64,000 bases of DNA from Sphingomonas koreensis (lineage in GTDB: Bacteria > Pseudomonadota > Alphaproteobacteria > Sphingomonadales > Sphingomonadaceae). A model generated the notes under the pieces. That model had not been told where the DNA came from and did no database searches. It was given only the letters and a program-made list of their open reading frames with translations. The stretch is from contig NZ_PGEN01000001.1 in NCBI RefSeq assembly GCF_002797435.1, forward strand, positions 3,656,501-3,720,500. Direction: 5' to 3'. Shown here piece after piece: positions 54,934-63,846 of the stretch; position 1 is the first letter of the stretch; each line of letters opens with the position of its first letter. The position numbers were made by a program, and so were the translations under genes.

Positions 54934-56298
54934 ATGGATCAAGCCAAGGCCTGGACACGCGTGCGCGGTAACCTGCGGCTCTCTGCAGGCCAGCGGCTGT
55001 TCGACCAGTGGCTGAAGCCCATCGTTCTGATCGAGGGCAGCGACCCCGAAACCGTGCGCCTCGGCTTGCCTTCGCCCTTCATGACCAACTGGGTGAAGGG
55101 CCATTACGCCGAACGGCTGCTGATGGAGTTCCGTTCGCAGCTGCCCGATGTGCGCACCGTCTCGATCGAAACGCTCGCGCGCGAATCGCGGGAGCTCGCG
55201 CCCGAGGCTGAGTCGCCTGCGGCAGCCGTCCCCGCGGCGGCGCCGCTCGCGGCCACTCCGGCGGCGTCGGCCGAGCGTCCGCGCTTCGATTCGCGCTTCA
55301 CCTTCGAGCGATTCGTCGTCGACACGTCGAACCGTGTCGCGTTCAACGCCGCGAGGGCGCTGGCCGAGCCAGGCAAGCCGCGCTTCAGCCCGCTCTATCT
55401 TCACAGCTCGACCGGCCAGGGCAAGACGCACCTGATGCACGCGATCGGCCATGCCTTTCTCGAGGCGTGCCCGGACGCGACCGCGATCTACATGCCCGCC
55501 GAGCGCTTCATGTTCGAATTCGTCCGTGCGGTGCGCGAGAAGGATACGTTCGCGTTCAAGGCGCGGCTGCGCGGGGTCGATCTGCTGATGATCGACGATC
55601 TCCAGTTCATCGCGGGCAAGGAATCGACGCAGGAGGAATTCTTCCACACCGTGGATGAGTTCATGCGCGAGGGCAAAAGGCTGGTGATCGCCGCCGACCG
55701 CAGCCCGCTGGCGCTCGAGGGGATCGAGGCGCGGCTGGCGTCGCGGCTGGGCGCTGGCCTCGCCGCCGACATCAAGCCGGCCGAGCTCGGCCTGCGCCGC
55801 GCGATCCTCGGCCGCAAGCTTGAGGACATGCCTGGAGCCCAGGTTCCGGCCGAAGTGCTCGATCTGCTTGCCGCGCGGATCAGCAGCAGCGTGCGCGAAC
55901 TCGAAGGCGCGCTCAACCGCCTTGTCGCCTATGCGCAGCTGAACGACGAGACGGTGACGATCGCGTTCGCCGAATCGGTGCTGGGCGAAGCGCTGCGCGG
56001 CAGCCAGCGCCGCATTACGATCGACGAGATCCAGAAGGCGGTATCGTCGCATTTCGATGTCAAGCAGCTCGACCTTGTGTCGCAGCGCCGCGCCGTCGCG
56101 ATCGCGCGCCCGCGCCAGATCGCGATGTACCTCGCCAAGCGCCTCACCACGCGCTCGCTGCCCGAGATCGGCCGCAAGTTCGGCAATCGGGATCACTCCA
56201 CCGTGATCCACGCCGTCCGCCGTATCGAGGAGCTGCGCGGCACCGACAGCGAAATCGACACCGCCGTCCGCAACCTGATGCGCCAGCTGGAAGCATAG
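54934..56298 (+). CDS. dnaA: Chromosomal replication initiator protein DnaA
   Basis: A 454-aa AAA+ initiator. Domain I is at the N-terminus (AWTRVRGNLRLSAGQRLFDQWLKPIV), followed by an Ala/Pro linker. Domain III has TFERFVVDTSNRVAFNAARAL, Walker A HSSTGQGKTHLMHAIG and Walker B LLMIDDLQFIAGK, sensor region included. Domain IV carries the DNA-binding signature QIAMYLAKRLTTRSLPEIGRKFGNRDHSTVIHAVRRI (core GNRDHSTV). The ATG at 54934 is used; an in-frame GTG four codons earlier is a possible alternative start. A bidirectional terminator follows. Confidence 0.97.
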   Translation: MDQAKAWTRVRGNLRLSAGQRLFDQWLKPIVLIEGSDPETVRLGLPSPFMTNWVKGHYAERLLMEFRSQLPDVRTVSIETLARESRELAPEAESPAAAVPAAAPLAATPAASAERPRFDSRFTFERFVVDTSNRVAFNAARALAEPGKPRFSPLYLHSSTGQGKTHLMHAIGHAFLEACPDATAIYMPAERFMFEFVRAVREKDTFAFKARLRGVDLLMIDDLQFIAGKESTQEEFFHTVDEFMREGKRLVIAADRSPLALEGIEARLASRLGAGLAADIKPAELGLRRAILGRKLEDMPGAQVPAEVLDLLAARISSSVRELEGALNRLVAYAQLNDETVTIAFAESVLGEALRGSQRRITIDEIQKAVSSHFDVKQLDLVSQRRAVAIARPRQIAMYLAKRLTTRSLPEIGRKFGNRDHSTVIHAVRRIEELRGTDSEIDTAVRNLMRQLEA

Positions 56299-56322
56299 CG
56301 TTCCGCCGAGCGGGATGGGGGC

Positions 56323-56351
56323 GGGGCGGAAGGTCTTGGATCTTCCGCCCC
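56323..56351. terminator. Bidirectional terminator between dnaA and the broken epimerase gene
   Basis: GGGGCGGAAG (56323-56332) pairs with CTTCCGCCCC (56342-56351), loop of 9. It lies between convergent reading directions. T-runs are absent, so it relies on stem strength. Confidence 0.6.
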
Positions 56352-56359
56352 GTGCGCCA

Positions 56360-57227
56360 TCAGGCGGATAGACTGCCCATCGCAGCCAGTATCGTGCGAA
56401 CCGCAACGTCAAGCGGGGTACTCGGCTCCTCGCCCAGCGCCGCGCGTAGCCGGCTATCGTCGAGGCGCACCGGCTCCTCCCACAGATAGCGCATTTCAAG
56501 CAACTCGCGTAGCAGTGGCACGAACGGTGCCGCGAGCCGCATCGCCCACCACGGCATCGGTTTGATCGATACCGACGGCGCGCCCAAAGCGCACTGGATC
56601 GCCCCAACCATTTGCGTGCCGTCGACATCCCAATGACCGTCCATGTGAAAGCGCGCAAAATCGTCGAGCGTCTCGAGTGCAAGCAGCCGTGCCATCGTCT
56701 CTGCAACATCGGGCAGATAGGCCCATTGATGGCCGATACCCCGACGCGCCGGGTTCTGGATCTTCCCCGGTCGGCCGCCCGGTGCGACCAGACCCTGGCT
56801 GAACCAGCTATTCCCCGCCTGCGGCCCGAAAAAGTCGCCTGCCCGCACGATCAGCGCGCGCGCCTGGCCCGCTCGGGCCGCTTCCTCCAGCCGCTGCTCC
56901 ATTTCGACCCGGATACGCCCCTTGCGCGTTAGTGGATGTTGCGGCGCGTCCTCGCTGATCGAAGGAAAAGCGTCCGGGCCATAGTTGTAGACCGTGCCGG
57001 GCAGCAGGATGCGGGCGCCATTCGCTGCGGCAATGCTGTTGTCGAGCATCGGCAGCACCAGCCTGTCCCAGTCGCGATAGCCGGGCGGGTTCACGGCATG
57101 GACGATCAGTTCCGCGCCCGCCGCTGCTGAGGGCGCGGACGTGCCAGCCATCGGCGAGTAGGCGCCGCGCGACCTCGCCGCCAATGCCCCCTGTCGCTCC
57201 CAATACCAGTGCAATCTTCCGTTCCAT
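56360..57227 (-). pseudogene. NAD-dependent epimerase/dehydratase broken by an internal deletion and frameshift
   Basis: The start (ATG at 57225-57227) gives a perfect Rossmann N-terminus, IALVLGATGGIGGEVARRLLADGWHVRALS. The frame then turns into nonsense, while the rest of the protein continues in another frame from about 57,130: AGAELIVHAVNPPGYRDW, LVLPMLDNSIAAANGARILLPGTVYNYGPDAFP, HPLTRKGRIRVEMEQRLEEA, IVRAGDFFGPQAGNSWF. Both halves are well conserved. In intact relatives roughly 30-40 residues lie between the two blocks; here they are missing, so the break looks like a deletion of about 100 bases that also changed the frame. The gene is divergent from the LysR gene. Confidence 0.8.
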
Positions 57228-57316
57228 CTAGACCTCCATCGTCGATGACGCAGAGATGGCGGCACGGCATTCGGAACAAAATTGTATAAAATAGTCCATC
57301 TGATATACGAGAATAG

Positions 57317-58207
57317 ATGAATACCGACCCTGGCTGGGATCTCTATCGAAGCTTCGCCGCGGTGTTGCGGGCCGGCTCGCTTTCCGGCGCGGCACGCATG
57401 CTTGGCATGACCCAGCCAAGCATCGCCCGCCATGTCGATGCGCTTGAGGATGCGCTCGGCATCGACCTGTTCGTGCGCACCCAGCGCGGCCTCTCACCCA
57501 CCGACGCGGCGCTCCGGCTCAGGCCCTATGCCGAATCGCTCGAGGCGACGGCGGCGGCACTGCGCAGGGCGGTCGCTTCCGATACCGATCCAACTGCGGG
57601 CACGGTGCGGATCACCGCGAGCGAGATCGTCGGGACCGAGCATCTTCCGGCGATCCTCACCCGGGTTCGGCAGCGTCACCCGGCGCTCCATGTCGAGTTG
57701 GTGCTGTCCAATGCGGTCGACGATCTTCTACAGCGCCACGCCGATATCGCCGTGCGCATGGTGGAGCCGGTGCAGCAGGCGTTGGTGGTCCGCCGTGCCG
57801 GGGCGGTCGAGGTCGGACTGCACGCGCACGGTCGATATCTGGCAGATCGCGAGATACCGCGCAGCCTGGCAGCGCTGAGCGCGCATAATCTGATCGGGTT
57901 CGATACCGAGACGCCGATGATCCGTGCGGTCGGCGCCCGCTTTCCAGAACTCAACCGCGCAGCTTTCGCCCTGCGTGCCGACAGTGACATCGCCCAGCTC
58001 GCGGCGATCCGCGCAGGATTCGGGATCGGCTTTTGCCAGGTTCAGGTGGCGCGCCGCGACCCCGATTTGGTGCGCGTGCTGGCGGCGGAGGTAAGCTTCG
58101 AGTTCGGCATGTGGATCGTGATGCACGAAGATCTGCGCAGCAACCAAGCCTGCCGCATTATCTTCGACGCACTCGCCGAGGGATTGGGCACAATCGGCGC
58201 GCGCTAG
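57317..58207 (+). CDS. LysR-family transcriptional regulator
   Basis: A 296-aa LTTR. The winged helix-turn-helix at the N-terminus is clear (LYRSFAAVLRAGSLSGAARMLGMTQPSIARHVDALEDALGIDLFVRTQRGLSPTDAA). The effector domain follows (GTVRITASEIVGTEHLPAILTRVRQRHPALHVEL, LQRHADIAVRMVEPVQQALVVRRAG). It is divergent from the broken epimerase gene, the standard arrangement for a LysR protein and its target, so its main target may now be dead. Its 3' end overlaps the convergent aroB stop by 4 bp. Confidence 0.92.
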   Translation: MNTDPGWDLYRSFAAVLRAGSLSGAARMLGMTQPSIARHVDALEDALGIDLFVRTQRGLSPTDAALRLRPYAESLEATAAALRRAVASDTDPTAGTVRITASEIVGTEHLPAILTRVRQRHPALHVELVLSNAVDDLLQRHADIAVRMVEPVQQALVVRRAGAVEVGLHAHGRYLADREIPRSLAALSAHNLIGFDTETPMIRAVGARFPELNRAAFALRADSDIAQLAAIRAGFGIGFCQVQVARRDPDLVRVLAAEVSFEFGMWIVMHEDLRSNQACRIIFDALAEGLGTIGAR

Positions 58208-59304
58208 CGCGGCAGCTCGTCCAGAAAGGTCTCGACGTCGGCGAGGTTCACCTGTTTGTCGAGATAGGTCGCCCCGATCCCCCGTGTGAGCAGGAAGGGG
58301 AGCGTGCCGGCGTCCATCTTCTTGTCGTGGAGCATGTGCTCGACCAGCCGCGCGCCGTTTGTGGCGATGCCCGCGCTGGCGAGGTCGTGCGGCAGCCCGC
58401 TGGCCTTGAGATGCGCCGCGACCCGCTCGGCATCCGTCGCGGGGCAGAGGCCCTGCCGGGCCGAAAAGGCGAAGGCGAGCGCCATGCCCGCAGCCACGCC
58501 CTCGCCATGAAGCAACTGGTCGGAGAATCCCGTCTCGGCCTCCAGCGCATGACCGAAGGTATGGCCGAGATTGAGCAGCGCGCGCCGCCCGGTGGTCTCA
58601 CGCTCGTCGTCGGCGACGATCCGCGCCTTGGCACCGACGGAGTGGGCGATGGCATATTCGCGGGCGTTCGGATCGCCGGCAAGCAGAGCCGCGCCATTCC
58701 CCTCGCACCACGCGAAGAAGTCGGCGTCGTCGATCAGCCCGTATTTCACCACCTCGGCATAGCCCGCGCGCTGTTCGCGCAGCGGGAGCGTGTCGAGCAG
58801 ATCGGGGTCGATCAGCACGACCGAAGGCTGGTGGAAGGCGCCGACCAGATTCTTCCCGGCCCGCGCGTTGATCGCGGTCTTGCCGCCGACCGAGCTGTCG
58901 ACCTGGGCCAGCAGCGTGGTCGGGATCTGCACGAAATTGCAGCCGCGCTTGAGGATCGCGCTGGCGAAGCCGACGAGATCGCCGATCACCCCGCCACCGA
59001 GCGCGATGACATGATCGCCGCGCTCTATGCCCAGATCGAGCAGCCGGTCGAGCAGCGATTCGAGCTGGGTCCAGCTCTTGGTGCCTTCACCGGGCGGAAG
59101 GATGATCGTCTCGCTCGCGATACCCGCGGCGGCAAGGTTCGCGGCGAGCCGTTCGCCATGCGGCGCGACATTGGCGTCAGTGACGATCACGAACGGGCGC
59201 TTGCGCACGAAGGGGGCCAGCTGTTCGGCGGCGCGGCCCAGCAGCCCGCTTTCGATCCGCACTTCGTAGCTGCGCGCGCCGAGCGCGACCGGCACTGTCC
59301 TCAT
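58204..59304 (-). CDS. aroB: 3-dehydroquinate synthase
   Basis: A 366-aa enzyme of the shikimate pathway, turning DAHP into 3-dehydroquinate with NAD and a metal ion. Features: SYEVRIESGLLG, PPGEGTKSW, the NAD site IALGGGVIGDLVGFASAILKRGCNFVQIPTTLLAQVDSSVGGKTAIN, and metal ligands in AYAEVVKYGLI, LNLGHTFGHALE and LLHGEGVAAGMAL. It overlaps aroK by 4 bp; aroK-aroB is a conserved pair. Confidence 0.97.
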   Translation of the reverse strand: MRTVPVALGARSYEVRIESGLLGRAAEQLAPFVRKRPFVIVTDANVAPHGERLAANLAAAGIASETIILPPGEGTKSWTQLESLLDRLLDLGIERGDHVIALGGGVIGDLVGFASAILKRGCNFVQIPTTLLAQVDSSVGGKTAINARAGKNLVGAFHQPSVVLIDPDLLDTLPLREQRAGYAEVVKYGLIDDADFFAWCEGNGAALLAGDPNAREYAIAHSVGAKARIVADDERETTGRRALLNLGHTFGHALEAETGFSDQLLHGEGVAAGMALAFAFSARQGLCPATDAERVAAHLKASGLPHDLASAGIATNGARLVEHMLHDKKMDAGTLPFLLTRGIGATYLDKQVNLADVETFLDELPR

Positions 59305-59840
59305 GCGGTGAGGGCTTTCAGAATTGCGCTTACCGTCGCGTCGTGCGGCGCGGACTTGCTCACCACATGAATCGGCGCGAGCGCATAGACCGGGTTGCGG
59401 ACAGCGGCGAGTTCGGTGAGCACCTTGAGCGGATCCTTTCCACGAAGCAGCGGCCGGTGATCGCGCTTGGCGACGCGTTCGGCCAGAATATGCGGCGGCG
59501 CGTCCAGCCAGATCGTTATCGCCTGGTCAAGGATTAGCGCGCGGGTTTCGACATTCAGGAAGGCGCCGCCACCGGTCGCGATCACCTTGGGGGTGCCGTC
59601 CACCAGCCGCGCGATCACCCTGCGTTCGCCGTCGCGGAAATGCGATTCGCCGAACCGCTCGAAGATTTCGGCGATGGTCATCCCTGCAGCCGATTCGATC
59701 TCCACATCGGCATCGACAAAGGGAAGGTTCAGCCGCTGGGCGAGGCGGCGGCCGATCGTGGTCTTGCCTACGCCCATGAGTCCGATCAGCACGATCGGGC
59801 GCGACGGGGTATAGGGATCGGCGGTGTGGGTTTGCAGCAT
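59301..59840 (-). CDS. aroK: Shikimate kinase
   Basis: A 179-aa P-loop kinase that phosphorylates shikimate. Walker A is LIGLMGVGKTTIGRRLAQRL; the shikimate site is FVDADVEIESAAGMTIAEIFERFGESHFRDGERRVI, with GGGAFL and RPLLRGKDP (lid Arg). The ATG at 59838-59840 gives the usual length, although no good ribosome site is seen; a longer frame upstream adds residues with no family similarity. It is upstream of aroB with a 4-bp overlap. Confidence 0.95.
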   Translation of the reverse strand: MLQTHTADPYTPSRPIVLIGLMGVGKTTIGRRLAQRLNLPFVDADVEIESAAGMTIAEIFERFGESHFRDGERRVIARLVDGTPKVIATGGGAFLNVETRALILDQAITIWLDAPPHILAERVAKRDHRPLLRGKDPLKVLTELAAVRNPVYALAPIHVVSKSAPHDATVSAILKALTA

Positions 59841-59923
59841 GGTCGCGGGGGCTATACAGCGAGGGCCGCGCTCGGGCAAAAGGCCTGATCGCCTGTACCA
59901 TATTCCGTTCCTTGAGGGGGTCG

Positions 59924-60061
59924 ATGTCCCGTTCGCTCGTCATCATCATTGTGGTTGCCGTACTCCTGATCGGCGGCCTGTTCTTCCTGTCCGGGCGCAA
60001 CACCGAGAAGCAGCCGGTGACCGTCGAGAAGGTCGTGCCGCTTGAAAATCTCGCCAACTAG
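59924..60061 (+). CDS. 45-aa single-span membrane protein
   Basis: A short gene with a strong GAGGGGG ribosome site before the ATG at 59924. The product MSRSLVIIIVVAVLLIGGLF, then a hydrophilic tail (LSGRNTEKQPVTVEKVVPLE), is one membrane span with a short outside or periplasmic tail. Its last 20 bases overlap the next gene, which starts at a TTG. The pair probably forms a unit, with the small protein a possible partner of the exported protein. Family unknown. Confidence 0.7.
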   Translation: MSRSLVIIIVVAVLLIGGLFFLSGRNTEKQPVTVEKVVPLENLAN

Positions 60062-61850
60062 TTTCGGGCTGACCGCGCTCGGCGTGGTGCTGGCGGCCGG
60101 TGTGGGCATCCCCGCGCTGGGCCAGGACCGCCCCGAATCGCTGCTGCCGCCCGGGTTCAACGATCCTGCACCCGCTCCGGCGCCGGCCCCCGCGCCTGCA
60201 CCCGCACCCGCACCCGCACAGCCGGGTGTGCCGCGTCCTGCTACGCCCGCCGGGGTCGCGAGCCCGCTGCCCGGTGCACCCTTGCCGCTGCCTACGCCCG
60301 GTGCGACGCCGACCGGCGTTCCGGGCGAAATCGATTATGCGGTGATCCAGCGTTACGAACTCCCCGATTTCGCGCGGCGTTCGCTGGCGCAGGTCGGGCC
60401 GTCTTCACCCGCGAGCGACGGGCTTCCCACCAACGCCTTCGGCCGCGCCGATGGAGGCTTCCTTCAGACGTTGATGCGTCGGCTCGAGGCGCCAGTCGCG
60501 TCGCGCTGGCTGTCGATCGCGCTGCGTCGCGCCTTGCTGTCGCGGGTCGATACGCCCGCGGGGCTCAACGGCGCTGATTTCGCCGCCGAGCGGGCCTGGC
60601 TGCTGATCCGCATGGGTGAGGCCGATGCCGCGCGCGCGATGGTGCAGTCGGTCGATATCGGCAACTACACCCCAAAGCTGTTTCAAATCGGCATGCAAGC
60701 GATGCTCGCCAATGCCGATCCGGGCGGCATGTGCCCGATGGTCGTGCCTGCGCTGCGCGTTGCACCCGACCGCAACTGGCGTTTCGCGGAGGCGATGTGC
60801 GCGGGGCTTGAGGGTGATCCCAACAAGGCCGGGCCGCTGATCGATGCGGCGCGGCGCCGCATGAACAATTCGATCGATCTGCTTCTGGCGGAGAAGATCG
60901 TGGGCATGGGCGTGTCGGGCCGCCGCGCGGTGACAATCGAATGGGATGCCGTCGATCGGCTGAGTGCTTGGCGCTGGGGGCTTGCGGTCGCCTCGGCGAC
61001 CGATGTGCCGGCCGAGCTCTACGCCAGCGTCGGGCCGCAAGTGAATTACTGGCGTGCGACCGCGCCGATGCTGGGCTGGCGCGATCGGATTGGTGCGGCG
61101 GAAGCTGCGGCGGGGCAGGGCGTCTTCTCGAGCCAGGCGTTGACCGATCTCTATGGCGAGATCGAGGAGCAGGAAGACGCGACCACGACTGAGGTGGCGG
61201 TCGCCCGCGACTTGCGCTCTGCGTTCACCGCGGCGACGCCTGCCGAGCGGGTCGAGCGGGTCGAGCGGATGCGTGCGCTGTGGGACGAGCCGCAGAGCGC
61301 GGGCGGGCGCTACAGCCGCCTGATCCTGACCGCGCGCGCCGCGGCACGCCTCCACCCGGATGCGGCGCTACGCGACGATGCCGACCGGCTGATCGCCTCG
61401 ATGCTGAGCGCAGGGCTCGATCGCGCGGCGATGCGCTGGCGGGGCGTTGCCGAACGCGGCAGCAAGGGCGCGGCGCTGCTGCTGCTCGCCGATCCTTCGG
61501 GCCGCCCGGTCGCGGCGGGCGATGCGGGCGCCTATCGCGGTGAGAATGCTGCGCTCTATGCTGCAGCGATGGCCGGAGCGGGCCGGGTTTCCGAAGGCGA
61601 CGGCGCGCAGCTGATGCGTAGCGCGGGCGTCAATTTGGAGGTCGCGAACGCCTGGACGCGCGCGATCGACGAGGCGGCGCAGCGCGGCGAGGCGGGCACG
61701 GTGGTGTTGCTCGCGGCGACCGGTATGCAAACGCGAGTTTGGGCCGGCGTATCTCCCGAGACGCTCTATCACATCACCCGCGCGCTCACCCGCGTCGGGC
61801 TGGGCGGTTATGCGCGGATGATCGCCGTCGAGGCGATCACGCGCACTTGA
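60042..61850 (+). CDS. Exported protein of unknown function, 602 aa
   Basis: A large exported protein that starts at a TTG inside the small membrane-protein gene. A signal peptide (FGLTALGVVLAAGVGIPALGQ) is followed by a Pro/Ala repeat linker (AP repeated about ten times between 60,160 and 60,225) and a Pro/Gly/Thr-rich stretch. The long rest is Ala/Arg-rich and helical (FAAERAWLLIRMGEADAARAMV, PKLFQIGMQAMLANADPGG), like tetratricopeptide-type repeats, but no clear repeat could be aligned by eye. It overlaps xerD by 4 bp. Sphingomonads carry such a protein beside xerD; the role is unknown. Confidence 0.75.
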   Translation: MKISPTSFGLTALGVVLAAGVGIPALGQDRPESLLPPGFNDPAPAPAPAPAPAPAPAPAQPGVPRPATPAGVASPLPGAPLPLPTPGATPTGVPGEIDYAVIQRYELPDFARRSLAQVGPSSPASDGLPTNAFGRADGGFLQTLMRRLEAPVASRWLSIALRRALLSRVDTPAGLNGADFAAERAWLLIRMGEADAARAMVQSVDIGNYTPKLFQIGMQAMLANADPGGMCPMVVPALRVAPDRNWRFAEAMCAGLEGDPNKAGPLIDAARRRMNNSIDLLLAEKIVGMGVSGRRAVTIEWDAVDRLSAWRWGLAVASATDVPAELYASVGPQVNYWRATAPMLGWRDRIGAAEAAAGQGVFSSQALTDLYGEIEEQEDATTTEVAVARDLRSAFTAATPAERVERVERMRALWDEPQSAGGRYSRLILTARAAARLHPDAALRDDADRLIASMLSAGLDRAAMRWRGVAERGSKGAALLLLADPSGRPVAAGDAGAYRGENAALYAAAMAGAGRVSEGDGAQLMRSAGVNLEVANAWTRAIDEAAQRGEAGTVVLLAATGMQTRVWAGVSPETLYHITRALTRVGLGGYARMIAVEAITRT

Positions 61851-62776
61851 GCAGCATCGCGACCGGCGACGATCGCGCGCTGATCGAGCGCTTTCTGGAG
61901 ATGATGGCAGCGGAGGCTGGCGCTTCGGCCAACACAATCGCTGCCTATGGCACCGATCTGCGCCTTGCCTCGGCGGTGCTGGCAGGCGGGCTGGCCGATG
62001 CCGATCGCGCGGCGATCGAACGGCTGGCGCATGAATGGCGCGATCTCTCCCGTGCCACCGTCGCGCGCAAATCGGCGGCGCTGCGGCGCTTCTTCGCCTT
62101 TCTCGCCGACGAGAGCCTGCGTGCCGACGACCCCGGCGCCGCGCTGCCAAAGCCGGGCGGCGGGCGCGTGCTGCCCAAGACGCTGTCCTCCGGCGATGTC
62201 GAGCGAATCTTCGCTGCGATCCAGGCACGAATTGATCGAGAACCGAACGACCCGCGCGACTTGCGGCTGCTCGCCTTGGTTGAACTGCTCTACGGATCGG
62301 GCCTGCGCGCGACCGAGCTCGTGTCGCTGCCGCGTAATTCCGTGCAGCCCGACAAGCCCTATCTGATCCTGCGCGGCAAGGGCGGGCGCGAGCGGCTCGT
62401 GCCGCTGTCGGACCGTGCGCGTGCCGCCGTCGCGGTGTGGCGCGAGCATGTCGATGCCAAGCGGCCCTGGCTCTTCCCCTCGGGCAAGAGCCACCTGTCC
62501 CGTATACGGCTCTACCAGATGATCCGCGCGATCGCGGCTGAGGCGGGCATCCCGCCCGACCGGATCAGCCCGCACGTCCTGCGCCATGCCTTCGCCACGC
62601 ACCTGCTCGAAGGCGGCGCAGATCTGCGCGCGCTGCAGGCGATGCTCGGCCACGCCGATATCGCCACGACCGAGATCTACACCCATGTCGACAGCGGCCG
62701 GCTGGTACAGCTCGTCAATGAGCGGCATCCGCTTGCCGACAAACCGCGCGTTGACGTGAGCAAAGAGGGGGCATAG
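61847..62776 (+). CDS. xerD: Site-specific tyrosine recombinase XerD
   Basis: A 309-aa tyrosine recombinase that resolves chromosome dimers at dif with XerC. The start is a TTG overlapping the previous stop. The N-terminal SAM-like domain is IERFLEMMAAEAGASANTIAAYGTDLRL. The catalytic set is complete: Arg in YGSGLRATELVSL, Lys in LRGKGGRERLVPL, His-x-x-Arg in PHVLRHAFATHLLEGG, His in LGHADIATTEIYTHV and its Tyr nucleophile. Ten bases separate it from accA. Confidence 0.95.
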   Translation: MSSIATGDDRALIERFLEMMAAEAGASANTIAAYGTDLRLASAVLAGGLADADRAAIERLAHEWRDLSRATVARKSAALRRFFAFLADESLRADDPGAALPKPGGGRVLPKTLSSGDVERIFAAIQARIDREPNDPRDLRLLALVELLYGSGLRATELVSLPRNSVQPDKPYLILRGKGGRERLVPLSDRARAAVAVWREHVDAKRPWLFPSGKSHLSRIRLYQMIRAIAAEAGIPPDRISPHVLRHAFATHLLEGGADLRALQAMLGHADIATTEIYTHVDSGRLVQLVNERHPLADKPRVDVSKEGA

Positions 62777-62785
62777 GGCGCCGCG

Positions 62786-63733
62786 ATGGCTACTTTCCTC
62801 GAATTCGAGAAGCCGATTGCCGAGCTTCAGGCCCGTATCGACGAGCTGCGCGACGCCGCGGCCGGTGGTGAGGTCGACATCGACAGCGAAGTCGCGAAGC
62901 TTCAGGCCAAGTCGGATAAATTCCTGCGCGACGCCTATGCGCGTCTGACCCCATGGCAAAAGACGCTGGTCGCCCGCCACCCGGAACGGCCGCACTTCAA
63001 GCACTATGTCGCGCGGCTGATCGACGATTTCATGCCGCTTGGCGGTGACCGGGCCTTTGCCGACGATGCGGCGATCCAGGGCGGTCTCGGCCGGTTCCGC
63101 GGCCAACGCGTGATGGTGATCGGGCACGAGAAGGGCGACGATACCGCCAGCCGCCTCAAGCATAATTTCGGCATGGGTAAGCCTGAGGGCTATCGCAAGG
63201 CGATCCGCCTCGTCGAACTGGCGGGCAAGTTCGGCATCCCGGTGATCACCTTGGTGGATACTTCCGGCGCCTTTCCCGGAATGGAGGCCGAAGAGCGCGG
63301 CCAGGCCGAGGCGATCGCCCGCTCGACCGAGGCGTGCCTCAATGCTGGCGTGCCGCTGATCGCGTCGATTCTGGGCGAGGGCGGCTCGGGCGGTGCGGTG
63401 GCGCTGGCCGCGGGCAACCGCGTGCTGATGATGGAGCATGCTGTCTATTCGGTGATCTCGCCCGAAGGATGCGCGTCGATCCTGTGGCGCACCGCCGACA
63501 AGGCCCCGGAAGCGGCAGAGGCGATGAAGGTCACCGCGCAGCACCTCAAGGAACTCGGGGTAATCGACACGATCGTGCCCGAGCCGTTGGGCGGCGCGCA
63601 TCGCGATCGCGATGCGGCCATCGATGCGTTGGGCAATGCCATCGAATCGGCGCTGAAGGAGCTTTCCGGGCAAAGTCCCGAATCGCTGCGCCAGAGCCGC
63701 CGCGCTAAGTTCCTTGCAATGGGCCGCGCCTGA
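62786..63733 (+). CDS. accA: Acetyl-CoA carboxylase carboxyltransferase subunit alpha
   Basis: A 315-aa subunit that transfers the carboxyl group from biotin to acetyl-CoA in the first step of fatty-acid synthesis. The crotonase-fold core shows [18 protein letters not shown] at the N-terminus, [84 protein letters not shown], and [12 protein letters not shown]. The length matches the family. It follows xerD by ten bases and ends at a strong terminator. Confidence 0.97.
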   Translation: MATFLEFEKPIAELQARIDELRDAAAGGEVDIDSEVAKLQAKSDKFLRDAYARLTPWQKTLVARHPERPHFKHYVARLIDDFMPLGGDRAFADDAAIQGGLGRFRGQRVMVIGHEKGDDTASRLKHNFGMGKPEGYRKAIRLVELAGKFGIPVITLVDTSGAFPGMEAEERGQAEAIARSTEACLNAGVPLIASILGEGGSGGAVALAAGNRVLMMEHAVYSVISPEGCASILWRTADKAPEAAEAMKVTAQHLKELGVIDTIVPEPLGGAHRDRDAAIDALGNAIESALKELSGQSPESLRQSRRAKFLAMGRA

Positions 63734-63795
63734 ACCCGCTCCAGCTTCAGCGTGCGGGCGGGTGGTGCCCCTGCTGTACCGGCGCCAACGAAAAA

Positions 63796-63823
63796 GGGCG
63801 GCGGACCCATCGGTCCGCCGCCC
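63796..63823. terminator. Bidirectional Rho-independent terminator
   Basis: GGGCGGCGGACC (63796-63807) pairs with GGTCCGCCGCCC (63812-63823) around loop CATC: a 12-bp perfect stem. On the plus strand CGTTTTCG follows; on the minus strand there is a run of T (the five A at 63791-63795). It ends accA and the convergent pilin gene. Confidence 0.93.
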
Positions 63824-63846
63824 CGTTTTCGCGTTCGTCGGAAGGC

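Noticed and set aside
58033..59370. Plus-strand frame antisense to aroB
   Set aside because: Shadow of aroB, starting inside the LysR gene; no domain or ribosome site.
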